Assembly (NCBI GenBank): GCA_030035585.1
Contig: CM057471.1
Coordinates: 97,341,819-97,405,818, forward strand
Length of the DNA stretch: 64,000 nucleotides
Origin: Dugong dugon
Taxonomy: Eukaryota; Chordata; Mammalia; Sirenia; Dugongidae
Direction of reading: 5' to 3'
In this document: one piece after another, positions 10,825 through 21,584 of the stretch
How the letters are laid out: the number at the start of each line of letters is the position of its first letter
Position numbering within the stretch: the stretch's first letter is position 1
Position numbers and translations under genes: made by a program
The notes under the pieces: model-generated
What the model saw: only the letters and a program-made list of their open reading frames with translations
What the model was told of the DNA's origin: nothing
The model's database searches: none

Positions 10825-12499
10825 GGGGACCTCATACCACCAAGAAACCATGCTGGGAGCAGAGCATGTCCTTTGGACCTGGGGTTCCTGCATGGAGAAG
10901 CTCCTAGCCCAGGGGAAGATTGATGACAAGGACCTTCCTCCAGAGCCGACAGAGAGAAAGCCTTCCCCTGGAGCTGATGCCCCAAATTTGGACTTCGAGC
11001 CTACTAGACTGTGAGAAAATAAATTTATCTTTGTTAAAGTCATCCACTTGTGGTATTTCTGTTTAGCAGCACTAGATAATCAAGACAGAATTTGGTACTG
11101 AGAGAGTAGGGTGCTGCTCTAACAGATACCTAAATTGTGGAAGCAGTTTTGAAACTGTGAATGGATAGAGGAGGGGCAGCGGCAGAGGACCAGCAGCAGT
11201 AGAGAACCTGCAGTGGCAGAGAAGCGGTAGCAAACCAGCAGCATCAGAACCAGGAGACCAGTGTGAGATGGTGCTGGAGCTGACACATGGAGCAAGAGAG
11301 CTGAGTGTCTGTGTGCAGGAGGCATCCTGGTGGAGTGGGGTGCCTCCAGGCACTTATCAGTAGAGCTGTAGAGCTTTGGAACACTTGCCCCAGCAGGACA
11401 AATGTGGGCGTGAGGCCTGAGGAGACAAGAGGTCACAGGAAGCAGAAGCTGAAGAGACAAGGAGCACTAGAAGCTGAACTACCTCAGTCTCAAAAGGTAC
11501 GGCTTTGACCTCTGGGGTTTCTAAGGGTGGAACCATGGCCTCTGGTGTTTCTAAGGGTGAAGTTGCCACTCAGATGGACTAGGAGAATGATGCGCTCAAA
11601 GCCGAGGGAGCAAAGCTGCTGTCCCAGTGGGCCTGGAAGGCGGAGGCGAAGCCCAGAGCCCAGGGGCCTCCACTCAGAATCTGGAGATTGTGGCCAATAC
11701 CTAGATTCTGGAGGGCAGGGCCATTGTGTAAATGGTCTCAGAGAACAGAGGATTATTTTCAAGACTTGAGGGCTAATGTAATGTGTTCTGTTGTCTTGCT
11801 TGGTGCCTGTTATCCCTTCTTTTCCCCCAGTTTCTCCCAGTTGTAATGGAAATGTCTAGTTTGTGCTTGTTCTGCCATTGTACCTTTGGAAGCATATAAC
11901 TTGTATTGTAGATTTCATAACTGAAGAGGAATTTTTGGATTTTGGACTTGGAGTTAAGACTTTTGCTATAATATGATGGGATGAATATGTTTTGCATGTT
12001 GCAAGAATGCGATTCTTGGGGGCGCCAAAGGATTGAATGTCATGGATTGAATTATGTCCCCCAAAAACTGTGTGTATCAATTTGGCTGGGCCATGATTCC
12101 CTGTACTGTGTGGTTGTCCTCCATTTTGTGATTGTAATTTTATGTTAAAGAGGATTACGGTGGGATTATACTTACCCAGGTGACATCCCTGATCCAATGT
12201 AAAGGGAGTTTCCCTGGGGTGTGGGCTGTACCACCTTTTATCTCTCAAGAGATTAAAAGGAAAGGGAAGCAGAGAGACAGGGGACCTCATACCACAAAGA
12301 AACCAGTGCTGGGAGCAGAGTATGTCCTTTGAACTCGGGGTTCCTGCACAGAGAAGCTCCTAGTCCAGGGAAAGATTGATGACAAGGACCTTCCTCCAGA
12401 GCCAACAGAGAAAGAAAGACTTCCTCTGGAGCTGATGCCCCAAATTTGGACTTCTAGCCTACTAGACTCTGAGAAAATAAATTTATCTTTGTTAAAGCC
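10825..12499 (+). mobile_element. MaLR retrotransposon, R-U5-internal-U3-R RNA copy
   Basis: The order is a partial 5' LTR (10825-11087, beginning at ggggacctcatacc), an internal region starting GAATTTGGTACTGAGAG (11088) as in MaLR internals, and a 3' LTR from TGTCATGG (12038) that stops at 12499, about 18 nt after the AATAAA at 12476. The 5' edge equals the position in the 3' LTR (12280) that lies about 27 nt after a TATA-like TTAAAA (12253). This is the extent of a polyadenylated transcript, not of a provirus. Direct repeats AGAGAATGATTTA (10812-10824 and 12511-12523) flank it with an A-rich tail between. Open frames of up to 144 codons inside are not conserved genes. Confidence 0.85.
11088..12037 (+). 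repeat. MaLR internal region
   Basis: About 950 bp between the two LTR parts. The start resembles the MaLR primer region (TTTGGTACTGAGAG...GGTGCTGCT). The end carries a purine-rich tract before the 3' LTR (gggggcgccaaaggattgaa). No gag, pol or env domains are recognisable, as usual for MaLR elements. Confidence 0.7.
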
Positions 12500-12609
12500 A
12501 GAAAAAGAGGAGAGAATGATTTATGCATCAAAGAAAGTCCTCTTGAGAAATTTAACTATGTCCTTAAGTATTTTTGCAAAAATACTTGTGCTCTGAAAGC
12601 TATGAAAGA

Positions 12610-12939
12610 TGATGTCTCCTATTATCCTGTACAAATCAATACTTGATTTATTTTTTATCCAGTGCATACTTTACAAAAGTAAAACGTATAAAAACCTGAA
12701 ACCCTGCATATTCTCTGATTCTATCACCTGAAAAATCAGCATGAAAGGAATTTACAATGGTCTTCAGGAGACTACCTTGCACAGACACCACCTATATAAC
12801 CTGCTTTCATGATCCCCTCTTCGGAGCACCTTCCTAATACTTTTGGATTGACACTGCCTAATTGAATTGTATCTATTCACAATAAATCTGTTCGGTTACA
12901 CTCATTTCTGGTGTTTCTCTGTATGTTAGGTTTTTGACA
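12610..12939 (+). mobile_element. ERV LTR (tRNA-Leu-primed family)
   Basis: The LTR has a TATA-like 'tataaaaa' at about 12690, AATAAA at about 12881 and a 3' end in TTTTTGACA at 12939. The left edge is uncertain. It is followed immediately by a primer-binding site and leader. The family is not identified; HERV-L-like elements use the same primer. Confidence 0.6.
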
Positions 12940-12944
12940 ATTCT

Positions 12945-12962
12945 TGGTGTCAGAAGTGAGAT
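12945..12962 (+). promoter_or_regulatory. Retroviral primer-binding site, tRNA-Leu type
   Basis: TGGTGTCAGAAGTGAGAT lies 5 bases after the LTR end. It matches the complement of the 3' end of tRNA-Leu (CAA/CAG) at 17 of 18 positions by eye, the one difference being A for G at position 15. Confidence 0.75.
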
Positions 12963-13560
12963 CCAAAGCAGCTGACATGTCCCCCCAGAGATCTTGTTGG
13001 ACACAGGTTTGGCACCTGCAAGAGCTGTTTCGGCTTACTGTCTCATGGAGCATCTGGAGGTCACCTCCGTAGGCGCTCTTGGATTCTTAAGTTCCACTCC
13101 TTTAGCTTTTAGAGCTTGAATACAATATTTAGTGTAAGTTCAGTGAATTTGTTGTTTTGTAGCACTAGGGCTATCTCAAAACAGGGTCTGCCAAATCCAA
13201 GAAAGCAGCGATTCTCCTAGTGGAACTCCGGCTTGCTCCATGGCCAGGAACTATGGGTCTAGGTCTTGTTTATATTTAGATTTATGGCTTGAACTCACTA
13301 ACGGCAGTTTGTCAAATCGGTAGCCACTTTGGAGTATTTTCCAATTGGAGAAACTAATATACTTAAGGTCTAAATTAGAAAAGTTATATCCCTTCAAAAG
13401 ATCTTTTTCCAGGACTAATTATCTTTGGTTCCTGAAGACCTATGCTACTTACAAGGAACTCCACACTTTGCTTAGATTCTCACTTGGATCTGCAGCCTTG
13501 GTTCTCTTTTAATGATTAGAAAGTAACTAATGTATTTGTTACATAAGTAATAATGTGGCA
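12963..13560 (+). other. ERV leader/internal remnant after the tRNA-Leu site
   Basis: Non-coding sequence downstream of the primer-binding site, without recognisable gag or pol motifs. No second LTR of this family is seen in the window, so this is a truncated element. Confidence 0.4.
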
Positions 13561-13829
13561 GGGTGGGTGAAAGGAGTCACCTTATATGTCTGCTGATTCA
13601 TATTCAAATTCTTTCTATGTCATCTCTTCCCGAACCTCAGCAAGAATTAGAGGAACTAGTGTGCCAAAGTTGCCGTTCACTATGCTGTGTTACATACTCA
13701 TAAATCTAAATGCAACCAAGTCTGCCTCTCTCTCATCTCCCAGTATTTTCCAGGTGGTGTCATGGGATGGCCCCCACATCCAGAAGCAAGAGGAAGCTGT
13801 GCATAGACTTAAAAAAATGTCATATTCCT

Positions 13830-13960
13830 ATTTTTCCTATTGTGGTGAATATATATATGTAACAAAATATTTGCCATTTCCACCTTTTTTACGCGTACAA
13901 TTCAGTGACATTCATTAAGTTCATCATGTTGTTCAACTATCGCCACCGTTATCATATTCC
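13830..13960 (-). mobile_element. L1M 3'-UTR fragment
   Basis: The complement carries the common L1M 3'-end words: on + 'cgtacaattcagtgacattc' and 'ttgttcaactatcgccaccg'. A 110-codon open frame ending at 13918 runs through it by chance. Confidence 0.65.
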
Positions 13961-14170
13961 TGTTTTAAAGGAAAATGTCTATATTTACAATTTTATATAG
14001 ATGATGAGAAACACAATTCCTTCAGGTATTGTTAATTTCCTTACTATCCTTTGTTTTTCTCCAATTTAACAAACAATGACGTGGCTAGCTAGGTGCCAAA
14101 CACTTCATATACTTTCACACCACCAGGATTTCCTCATATACTTTAACAAATTTAATCCTCAAAAACTACC

Positions 14171-14270
14171 TGTCTTAGTCATCTAGTGCTGCTATAATAG
14201 AAATACTACAAGTGGATGGTTTTAACAAAGAAATTTATTCTCTCTCACAGTCCAGTAGGCTACTGGAAGA
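14171..14270 (-). mobile_element. MaLR LTR fragment
   Basis: The complement of tgtcttagtcatctagtgct equals the 3' end of the MaLR LTRs at 11040-11087 and 26580-26640, including the AATAAA-containing stretch. It is truncated where the next ERV LTR begins. It sits in old MIR-like sequence (about 14085-14165). Confidence 0.7.
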
Positions 14271-14273
14271 GGC

Positions 14274-14711
14274 TGCATAGGCCCAACTCACTATTATTAC
14301 TCTCCATTGCTAACCCCCACATTGTCTCATGATCTTGTTTTTCCCTCCGGTTTAAGATTAACCGATGTTCCTCCTTGTAGGGTGGAAAACAAGTGATAAT
14401 GATCTAGGAATGACAAACCAAACAAAGCACCAATCTTGGGACAAGAAAACTAGCATGTCACCAGATAACCCCCAAGAAAAGATTAATTCATCTGAGATGT
14501 GGCCATCTAAAGGGGGAACTAACACAAACTTCTAAGACCCATAATTCTGTCCCTATAAAAGCCTTCAGTAGATCTCAGGGTTTTTGGAGGAATCTATTCC
14601 CCTCTGTCTTCTATATATTGATATATAATAAAACTCTTGCTGCTCACCTCACCCTTGTCTCAGAATTGGCTATTGCGGCAGGCGGTTCCAATCCGCATTA
14701 CTGTGGTAACA
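14274..14711 (+). mobile_element. 5' LTR of a gammaretrovirus-like ERV
   Basis: U3 contains CCCTATAAAAGCC (about 14550), a TATA box. An AATAAA lies at about 14627 and the LTR ends in GTGGTAACA at 14711. The left boundary is uncertain. The sequence just after (aattcggtggtccttatggg) should hold the primer-binding site, but I could not match it to a tRNA. No 3' LTR was found. Confidence 0.6.
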
Positions 14712-16090
14712 AATTCGGTGGTCCTTATGGGGAGCTCCAGCCACTTGAGACACAGCGGCCCCAGGGCAGGGCCTGGGGCTGATCAATGGCTCTCCTGACA
14801 AGCGGCTGTGAGAGATTTCATTTGCCTCCTGGGAAACTATTAGCCAGACCTGGGTTGGCCACAGCACCACCAGTCCCCAACCGTGCCAGAAGAGGCGGGT
14901 GAAAGAAAGCAAGACTTGCATAGAAGGATCCCAAGGTGAGTCTGTGACTCCTCTCCCTGTTGTGCTCAGAGCTGGGGTGGATAGGGCAGGCCCAAGGTTT
15001 CCGGAACAAGGCCTGAGCCCTTGGTTTCTGAGGCAGGAGGAGTCTCAGATAACCGATCCCTGTGAATAGGGTCGCAAAGAAAGGACTCTTGGTGACTCTG
15101 GAGTCTTGGTCTTGGGTGTGTTAGTGCTTGTACGTGTGTCCAGGAGGTTGAGATTTTTTAACATTACCTCTGTTGGCAGGCAGGGCCGTCTGAGAGGTTG
15201 AAGAGGTCAAGAGCACCTCTGTCAGCTTGCGGGATTTCTCATGAGTGTGTCTGGGAGGTTGAGATTCTCTAAGGCCACCTTTATTGGCAGGCAGGGCTGT
15301 CTGAGAGGTTGAAGGGGTGAGAGCACCTCCAGCAGCCTGCAGGATTTATTCATTTACTGTGGTTCTGTGTCTGTCCTGTCCATTCGTTTACTGTGGTTCT
15401 GTGTCTGTCCTGTCCATTGTCTGTGTTTAACTAGTATTATACCATATACTTGGGTGCCCTGATTCTCTGTTAGAAAAAGTAAAAATACCCCGGGTGAGAC
15501 TGGTTCTTGAGACAGCCGTAGTATCTTAAGACCATGTGCACGAGTTCACTGACCTGGATCCTGAGAGCCCTGAAAATGCCAGAACAGTCAATATAATCTT
15601 TACGGGATAAATGCCCCCGATATTAAGAGAAAGCTTCAGAGAGAAGGAGGTACAGGGTTAAAAATCCCCTGGCTAGTAGAGCTGGCTTGCCAAGTTTACT
15701 CTGGCTGAGATAAGAGGCAAGAAAGAACGCTGCAGACCACAAGAACCAGGCAGCCTTCCTAGCTGCCACCTTGCAGGCTGAAGGCCATCCCTCAAGAAAA
15801 CAAAGAAAAGGAGGGAGACCAAGGCCACAGGAGCAGAGAACCCCCCACGTGCCTTGGAAAAGAGACCAGAGCAGCTGGTGTAGTAAAGAAAGAAAGAAAT
15901 TAGTTACCTTTTGCCCTTCAAAATGCCTAAGTCAACTTAAACATATGGAAACGTCTTCTATGAATCCAGAGAGTGAGGGTGGGGCAAGATCAGGCCTTCT
16001 CTGCCCCAGTCCCCAGTCTCCAAGGTTGTGTAGCTCCAGGGAAGTTTTTAAAAGACCTTTTCCAACTAGGCAGAGAACTTTTTAAGACAA
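14712..16090 (+). other. ERV leader region with tandem duplications
   Basis: GC-moderate sequence between the LTR and the AT-rich pre-gag stretch. It holds a 111-bp imperfect tandem duplication (15134-15244 and 15245-15352) and a 34-bp direct repeat (15353-15386 and 15387-15418). A 104-codon open frame (15771-16085) is rich in Lys, Arg and Pro and has no domain I recognise. It may derive from a pre-gag frame, but that is a guess. Confidence 0.5.
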
Positions 16091-18040
16091 AGATAAGAAA
16101 AATTGCTGCTTTGCTATAGTTATAAGAAGCTGGGCTGATCCCAGTCGTAAAAGAACTGTGAACAAGTTCTCTCTATTATAGGAGAACTCTAAGAAGTCAA
16201 AAGGAATAAAAATTGCAATGAGACACACCTGAAATGGCCTGGAAAAATGTTTCCAGCAGTAGCCAGAGGCTTAAAGTTATATCCATATCAATGAATTGGT
16301 CAATTGAACAGAGACTGTGATTTCCAAAGCCAGTTGATAAAATCTCTAAGGGCTAAAATTGGATTAAAAAATAGGAGAAATAGTAAAAATTAAATGAAAA
16401 TTAGAATATTTAAACAGACTTTCTTTCAACAACAGTTATGTTTCATTATATACTGGCTTAAAATAATTCCCAAGACGTTTTATTTAACTAATTGATATTA
16501 AATTGAGATAACAGATATATGTCATAATTTAAGCTTATATACTTTGGCTTTTTATGCCACAAGAAGAAAAACATATATGTATATTTAAGTCTGCTAATGG
16601 GTGTGTTTGTTTTTGCCATCTTAAAAGAATGCACTATAAGAGGTATTCAACAAAAGACAATGTTTAAGAGGTTTATTGAAAAAGAAATTTATTTGATATG
16701 GTCAAAAGTTTTATCTGTCTAACTAAAGTTTAATGGTTTAATTTATAATTTATGAGATTTTTATGAGCTTTAATGTTAAATAGCATATAAAACAAGGAAT
16801 TGAGTTTCTTGCTTTTACAATGACAAAATCATCTTTGATTTCTGAGATGAAGGGTTAATTTATTCTTTGTGTAATCTGCCTCAAAGACAAAGGTTCAGTT
16901 TCTCAGAATAAGATTCCTGAGTCAAAAACCAAGTGACGTGACTTTAGAGGAAAAAAATTTTTCATAAAAGATAAGTGCTAAAAAGGTTTATTTAATCTGT
17001 TATAAATTATATGGAAAGTGTTGTCAAAATCACGAGACATGCCTGATTCTTGTTGGGTTAAAATTTATGTTAGTATTTCCTCTTATGTTTTTGCCTGGTA
17101 TTAGACAGCAAATACATAATGTTATATCATAATTTTTAATTATTTCTTTATTGTTAACTTGGTTACAAATTTATTTTTGAATCTAGCATTATCAAAGCCA
17201 GTAGTTTAATTGAAGAATTCACATCATTTACCTATGAAGATTTTTTTATTACTACTCGAGTATTTACAGACTTGGTATATGCTTAATATATCCTATTTGG
17301 TATTTTGTCTCAAGATTATTATGTCTTATATCTAAAGCTCTTCAAAAATACGGTTAATAGTTATATTTAGAAATGTTTTTATCTAATTTTTTTAACTGGT
17401 TTTATTTGACTTTTACTTTGTGCTTGTAATTAACTTCTATCAGGTATTTCACTATTAAGAGTGTTATTTTTAAAAGTTAATCATGGCCATATTAAGTTTT
17501 GTCATCTGCAGATATGTTTTTACTTTACTGATCTGCTGAAAACATTTGACCAAAATATCTCAACAAAATACAGACTATATTGGACTTATGAAAAGGACTG
17601 TGACTAGACTCAATCAAGATTTCCAGAACTCTTGTGCAGAAGCCGATGAGTTCACACACTGCTGCCGATCCAGAATCATGTGGAACAGAAATTAACTACA
17701 TAGGACTGAGTAAACGAAAGGAAACTGTGGGTTTTATGTGGGAATGTGGCTGATGTTTTAAGGTCCTACTTTCTGCATATAAGAAATCATTTTCCTTTCT
17801 CCTAAGGTATCTAACTAATGGGTTTAGACATTGTAACTCTTGAATTAGAAGTTCTGTTGGTAAACTTAGCAAAGTTGTAACTATCATAACCAGAGAAGTG
17901 TCTGAAATTTGAGCTATGATTTTATAAAATAGAATAGTATTAGCCTTTCCTGTTAGTCTCTCAAGAAAGAAGTTTGTGCCTTAATAGATAAATGTTGCAG
18001 TATTTATATTAATACTCATTCTGAGGTTTTGTAAAATGTA
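16091..18040 (+). other. AT-rich ERV pre-gag stretch, unassigned
   Basis: About 1.9 kb of AT-rich sequence between the leader and the gag start, with no long frame and no domain. Long pre-gag leaders occur in some class I ERVs; alternatively an unrecognised AT-rich repeat is inserted here. Confidence 0.4.
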
Positions 18041-18104
18041 GTTGCTTATGGAGGCACGTGAAAAGCAGTTACTGATGTTGTTTATGCATAAACAAACACC
18101 TATT

Positions 18105-18548
18105 ATGGGGGGAGGCCCATCTATCCCAGCCAAATCTCCTCTAGGTTGCATTCTAACAAACTGGAGGAGGTATAGCTACGAGCCTATGACAAGAAAGAAA
18201 ATGATATGCTTATGTAACAATATATGGCCCCAATACCAGCTGGGGGACAAGGAACATTGTCTCCAAAATGGGTCTTTGGCTTGCAGCATGATTTTTCAGC
18301 TTGACTTGTTTTGTAGGAAAAAACGGGACAAAGTTCCCTACAGTCAAGCTTTCAAGTCTCTTTATCAAACTTTAAATCCCTCTAACCAGGTTCTTTTCCA
18401 GAGAAAGCCGAAGGCAAAAGTGCTTCCTGAATCCTCACTGGAGGGTTCTCTCTTAAAAGGTATAGCCCCAATAACTGCTTTGGCTCCCCAAGCCACACAG
18501 GGAAGGTATGATAGAAGCCGACAGGTTAGGTTGAGGAATGATGGCTGA
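18105..18548 (+). pseudogene. ERV gag, matrix-like remnant
   Basis: A 148-codon open stretch begins at a Met followed by Gly-Gly-Gly-Pro-Ser, an N-myristoylation-type start. It carries the class I ERV matrix signatures SPLGCIL..W, an IWPQY motif about residue 45 and a QLDLFC motif about residue 70. The frame opens upstream at 18042, but the myristoylation context favours 18105. It stops early compared with complete gag. Matrix would target Gag to the plasma membrane; this copy is a fossil. Confidence 0.7.
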
Positions 18549-18753
18549 ATCCCCCGCAGAAAGGGCTGAGCCTGATTTTAGTCCGGCCAGATTGAGAGAA
18601 ACTGACGAAGGAAGGGAATCAGGAAGTAAGAGTCTGACTTCATCCAGTATGGTCTCCCCCACCCCACACCCATCACAGTACTGTTTTCGGTGAAGGTACT
18701 GCCAGGGCTCAGGCAGGGCAATTTCCTCTGAGAAAAATTCCAGCCGAAGGAGG

Positions 18754-18875
18754 AACAATGTTAGTACATACTCCTTTCTCTACCTCCAACTTGTGTAATT
18801 GGAAGAATCACAATCCTCCTTATCCGAGTAACCCAAATAGGATGGCAGAGTTGTTCCTTTCCATTTTCTACAGAT
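18754..18875 (+). pseudogene. ERV gag, capsid N-terminal scrap
   Basis: The frame shows a TPFSTSNL..WK motif, the conserved start region of gammaretroviral capsid, followed by a few matching residues. The remaining capsid, nucleocapsid and protease are missing: sequence from 18890 already belongs to reverse transcriptase. Confidence 0.6.
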
Positions 18876-18889
18876 TCAGCCTGAAAATG

Positions 18890-19385
18890 CATGCACCTTG
18901 CAGACGACACTGTTGCAAGAAGCAATAGTGACACTTAGTGGCATTCCTTTCCACATTCAACAAAAGGTGAATCCAGAGGTCTGGACATAAAAAAGGCCTG
19001 GGTGGGCCAAGTCAGCCGCACTGGTTAAAATTACTTTAAAACCCAGAGCACCTATTATAAACCAGAGGCAATATCCTCTCCCCAAGGAAGCTTTAGAAGG
19101 GATCACACCCCTGGTGCATCGATACATAAAAAGTAGACTTTTGAAATTTTGCCAGTTTCCATAAAACAGTGTTGAAACTGAGGATGAGAGAATATTGGTC
19201 TGTTCAAGACCTAAGGAAAATCAACCAAACAGTAGAGGACATTCATCCGATTGTGCCAAACCCGCATACCCTCTTGGTTACCCAGTCAATGTGCTTGGTT
19301 TTCAGTACTGGACTTGAAAGATGCCTTCTTCTGTATTCCTCTACACCCTGAGTCTCAGCCTCTATTTGCCACTGAATGGACTGAT
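18890..19385 (+). pseudogene. ERV pol, reverse transcriptase finger region
   Basis: Class I RT N-terminal part in at least three frames: a KPRAP..QYPL segment, an HP..PNP segment, and [19 protein letters not shown] near 19300-19365. The similarity stops at the ATEWTD motif. The palm region with the catalytic YxDD is absent, so the enzyme cannot work. Confidence 0.8.
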
Positions 19386-19610
19386 ATTAAGACAGGGAAT
19401 TGCTGTGGGGGTACTAACTCAAACCCTGGGAACAGCCAGACGACCAGTGGCCTACTTTTCAAAACAGCTGGACACCGTGGCCCAGGGATGGCCCACTTGT
19501 CTTTGAGCTGTGGCTGCAAACATATGACCTGTTACAGGAAGCCAAGAAATTCACCCTTGGACAAAAGGTAATCGTAAACACACCACATACAGTTTTGCCT
19601 CTTTTGGAAC
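19386..19610 (+). pseudogene. ERV pol, RT connection region
   Basis: The frame at 19321-19506 gives [19 protein letters not shown], the gammaretroviral connection segment that normally lies about 190 codons after LPL..W. It abuts the finger region directly, showing an internal deletion at about 19386. Confidence 0.75.
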
Positions 19611-19623
19611 AAAAGGGGGGGTT

Positions 19624-20055
19624 TTGGCTCATGGCAGGACGGATAGGAAAATATCAGCCAATCTTTTTAGACAACTCAAACATGGTTCCTCCCTCAATCC
19701 CGCCACATTGCTGCCTATTTTGGAAGATGACCCCGTACATGACTGCCTAGGGATAATTGAAGAAGTTTATTCCAGCAGACCAGATCTCGCAGACGTTCCC
19801 TTGACTGACCCAGAGATAGAAATGTATACAGATGGCAGTAGCTTTCTATATAAAGGATGCCACCAGGCAGGATATGCAGTGGTGACACTAACTGAGGTCT
19901 TAGAGGCAGCTCCACTTCCTGCACGCACTTTGGCTAAAAAGGCCGAACTCATAGTCCTCGGGCGGGCCCTGCAACTAGGAGTAGGAAGACGCACAATTGT
20001 GTATACTGATAATAAATATGCCCATCTGGTGTTTCACTCACTTGGTGCCTTGTAG
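19624..20055 (+). pseudogene. ERV pol, RNase H domain
   Basis: A 143-codon open stretch. NPATLLP (residues 20-26) and the RNase H core follow: YTDGSS (first Asp), KKAEL (Glu) and VYTDNKYA (second Asp), so three of the acidic residues are still present. It ends prematurely before the C-terminal helix. It is the longest intact retroviral stretch in this element, though it is isolated from any functional polymerase. Confidence 0.8.
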
Positions 20056-20915
20056 AAATAAAGGGGACTTCTGATATCAGCCAACAAAGAAATAAAACAT
20101 GTACCAGAAATCCTAGAACTCTTGAAGGCAATGATCCCCTTCAGGTGGCAGTGGTATAATTCCCGGACAACTGGAAGTTTTAAATATCTGCTGGTTTTTG
20201 TGGACACCTACTTAGGGTGGGTGGAGGCTTTCCTTTGTCAAACCGAACAAGCCCAAGAAGCGACCAAGGCGTTACTCAAAGAAATCATACCCCGTTGTGA
20301 TCTTCCAATATCAGGACAGAGTGACAGCAGGAGAGCTTTTACGGCAACAGTCACTCAAGAAGTCAATAAGGTTTTAGACATAAATTGGAAATTACACTCC
20401 GCCTGGAGACCACAATCAACTGGAAAAACCAAAAGGATGAACCATACCCTGAAAAAGTCCTTGGCGAAACTTTGCCGGGAGACAAGCTCCACTTAGATGC
20501 AAGTTCTCCCCATTGCCCTGCTCAGAATCTGGGTAGCCCCTCGAAGTGGGCCCTTACGGATTAATACATAGGAAACCATTCCTGAAAAAGTCAACTTTCC
20601 CCCACCTCGGTGATGACTGAGATTGAGAAAAGAGACTGGGTCCGTTCTCTGTGAGCTGTCATAAACACTTAAGTAGTATGCTTCTTCTCGTTTGTCTTTT
20701 CCTTCTGACACTCCCCTCCACAGGTTCCGACCCAATGATCAGAGATCGGGTCCTGTTGAAAACTGGGAAGAGTCAACCCCCCAGAAGATCAACTGGCCCC
20801 TCAGTGGGTGGGAACTTTTGAAGTTCTCCTGACCACCCACTTGTCTCTGAAATTAACAGGAGTAGCTGTGTGGTGTATCACTCGAGAGTAAAAGCAGCCC
20901 CGCCAGAAGAAGAGA
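20056..20915 (+). pseudogene. ERV pol, integrase remnant
   Basis: The 20122-20496 frame carries the integrase core: KYLLVFVDTYLGWVEAF, then a motif with SDS (the usual D-N-G region altered) and HSAWRPQSTGK, where the catalytic Glu position reads Lys-Arg. The zinc-binding HHCC domain is deleted before it. A C-terminal segment with LTTH.SLK.TGVAVW lies at about 20805-20880 in another frame. Frameshifts and stops separate the parts. Confidence 0.75.
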
Positions 20916-21039
20916 AAGAAGCAGAAAACAAAGGGCCACCATGGTCTTGTACTCCAATTCAGGGCCTGAAGTACAAGTTCAAGAAGCTTACAGCACAATG
21001 ATTTTGACCTTATTTCCCTCTTTCTATTTTTCCAGATCT

Positions 21040-21315
21040 GCTATTCTGCCTCTAGCTATAGATAGTCTTTTCTAAACAGATATTGCACTTGTATGCCCTG
21101 CAGAACAATAGGCCTGAACCAACCCTCATTCAGGTCGATTACTCTGTGTAACATGCTGACATTCATTAATCAGCAAAAAAGAAATTTCAGATGCATCAAG
21201 ATGGAGTTTATGGTTGAACTGTTGAGTTTTCTAACCTCTTGAAGGAACTATCTGGCTGGTGGATTCCTTTCTATGCCCTGGAATCTCCCTTTCAAAGGCC
21301 CCATCCTCTAAAAGA
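21040..21315 (+). pseudogene. Possible ERV env transmembrane-subunit remnant
   Basis: Weak frame-broken similarity to the class I transmembrane subunit: LQNNR at about 21100, then an MPW.LPF.GP block at about 21270-21300, as just before the membrane anchor. No surface subunit is seen. It lies in the expected place after integrase. Confidence 0.4.
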
Positions 21316-21387
21316 CCATGACTGGGGGACCAGTGGAAACACTGCTCCAAAGAGACATAGACCTTTGATAACCCTTTTTTGATCCCT

Positions 21388-21584
21388 GTGACCACCATTC
21401 AGTTCCATCTCATGACAACCTCATGTGTGTCAGATGAGAATTGTGCTCCATAGGGTTGTCTTGGCTGTAATTTTTATGGAAACCGATTGCCAGGCCTTTC
21501 TTCAACAGCACCACTGGGTGGATTCAAACTGCCAATGTTTCAGTTAGTATCAGAGTACAAACTGCTTGTACCACCCAGGAACCT
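21388..21584 (-). mobile_element. AfroSINE, long variant
   Basis: Minus-strand copy of the long subfamily: 'ttgtgctccatagggttgtc', 'gattgccaggcctttcttc' and the tRNA-like head complement at the right end (accacccaggaac). Confidence 0.85.

Noticed and set aside
11856-12290. 144-codon minus-strand frame
   Set aside because: Lies antisense across the MaLR internal region and LTR; MaLR elements carry no such gene.
14712-14735. Primer-binding site of the gamma-like ERV
   Set aside because: No tRNA 3'-end complement could be matched with confidence.
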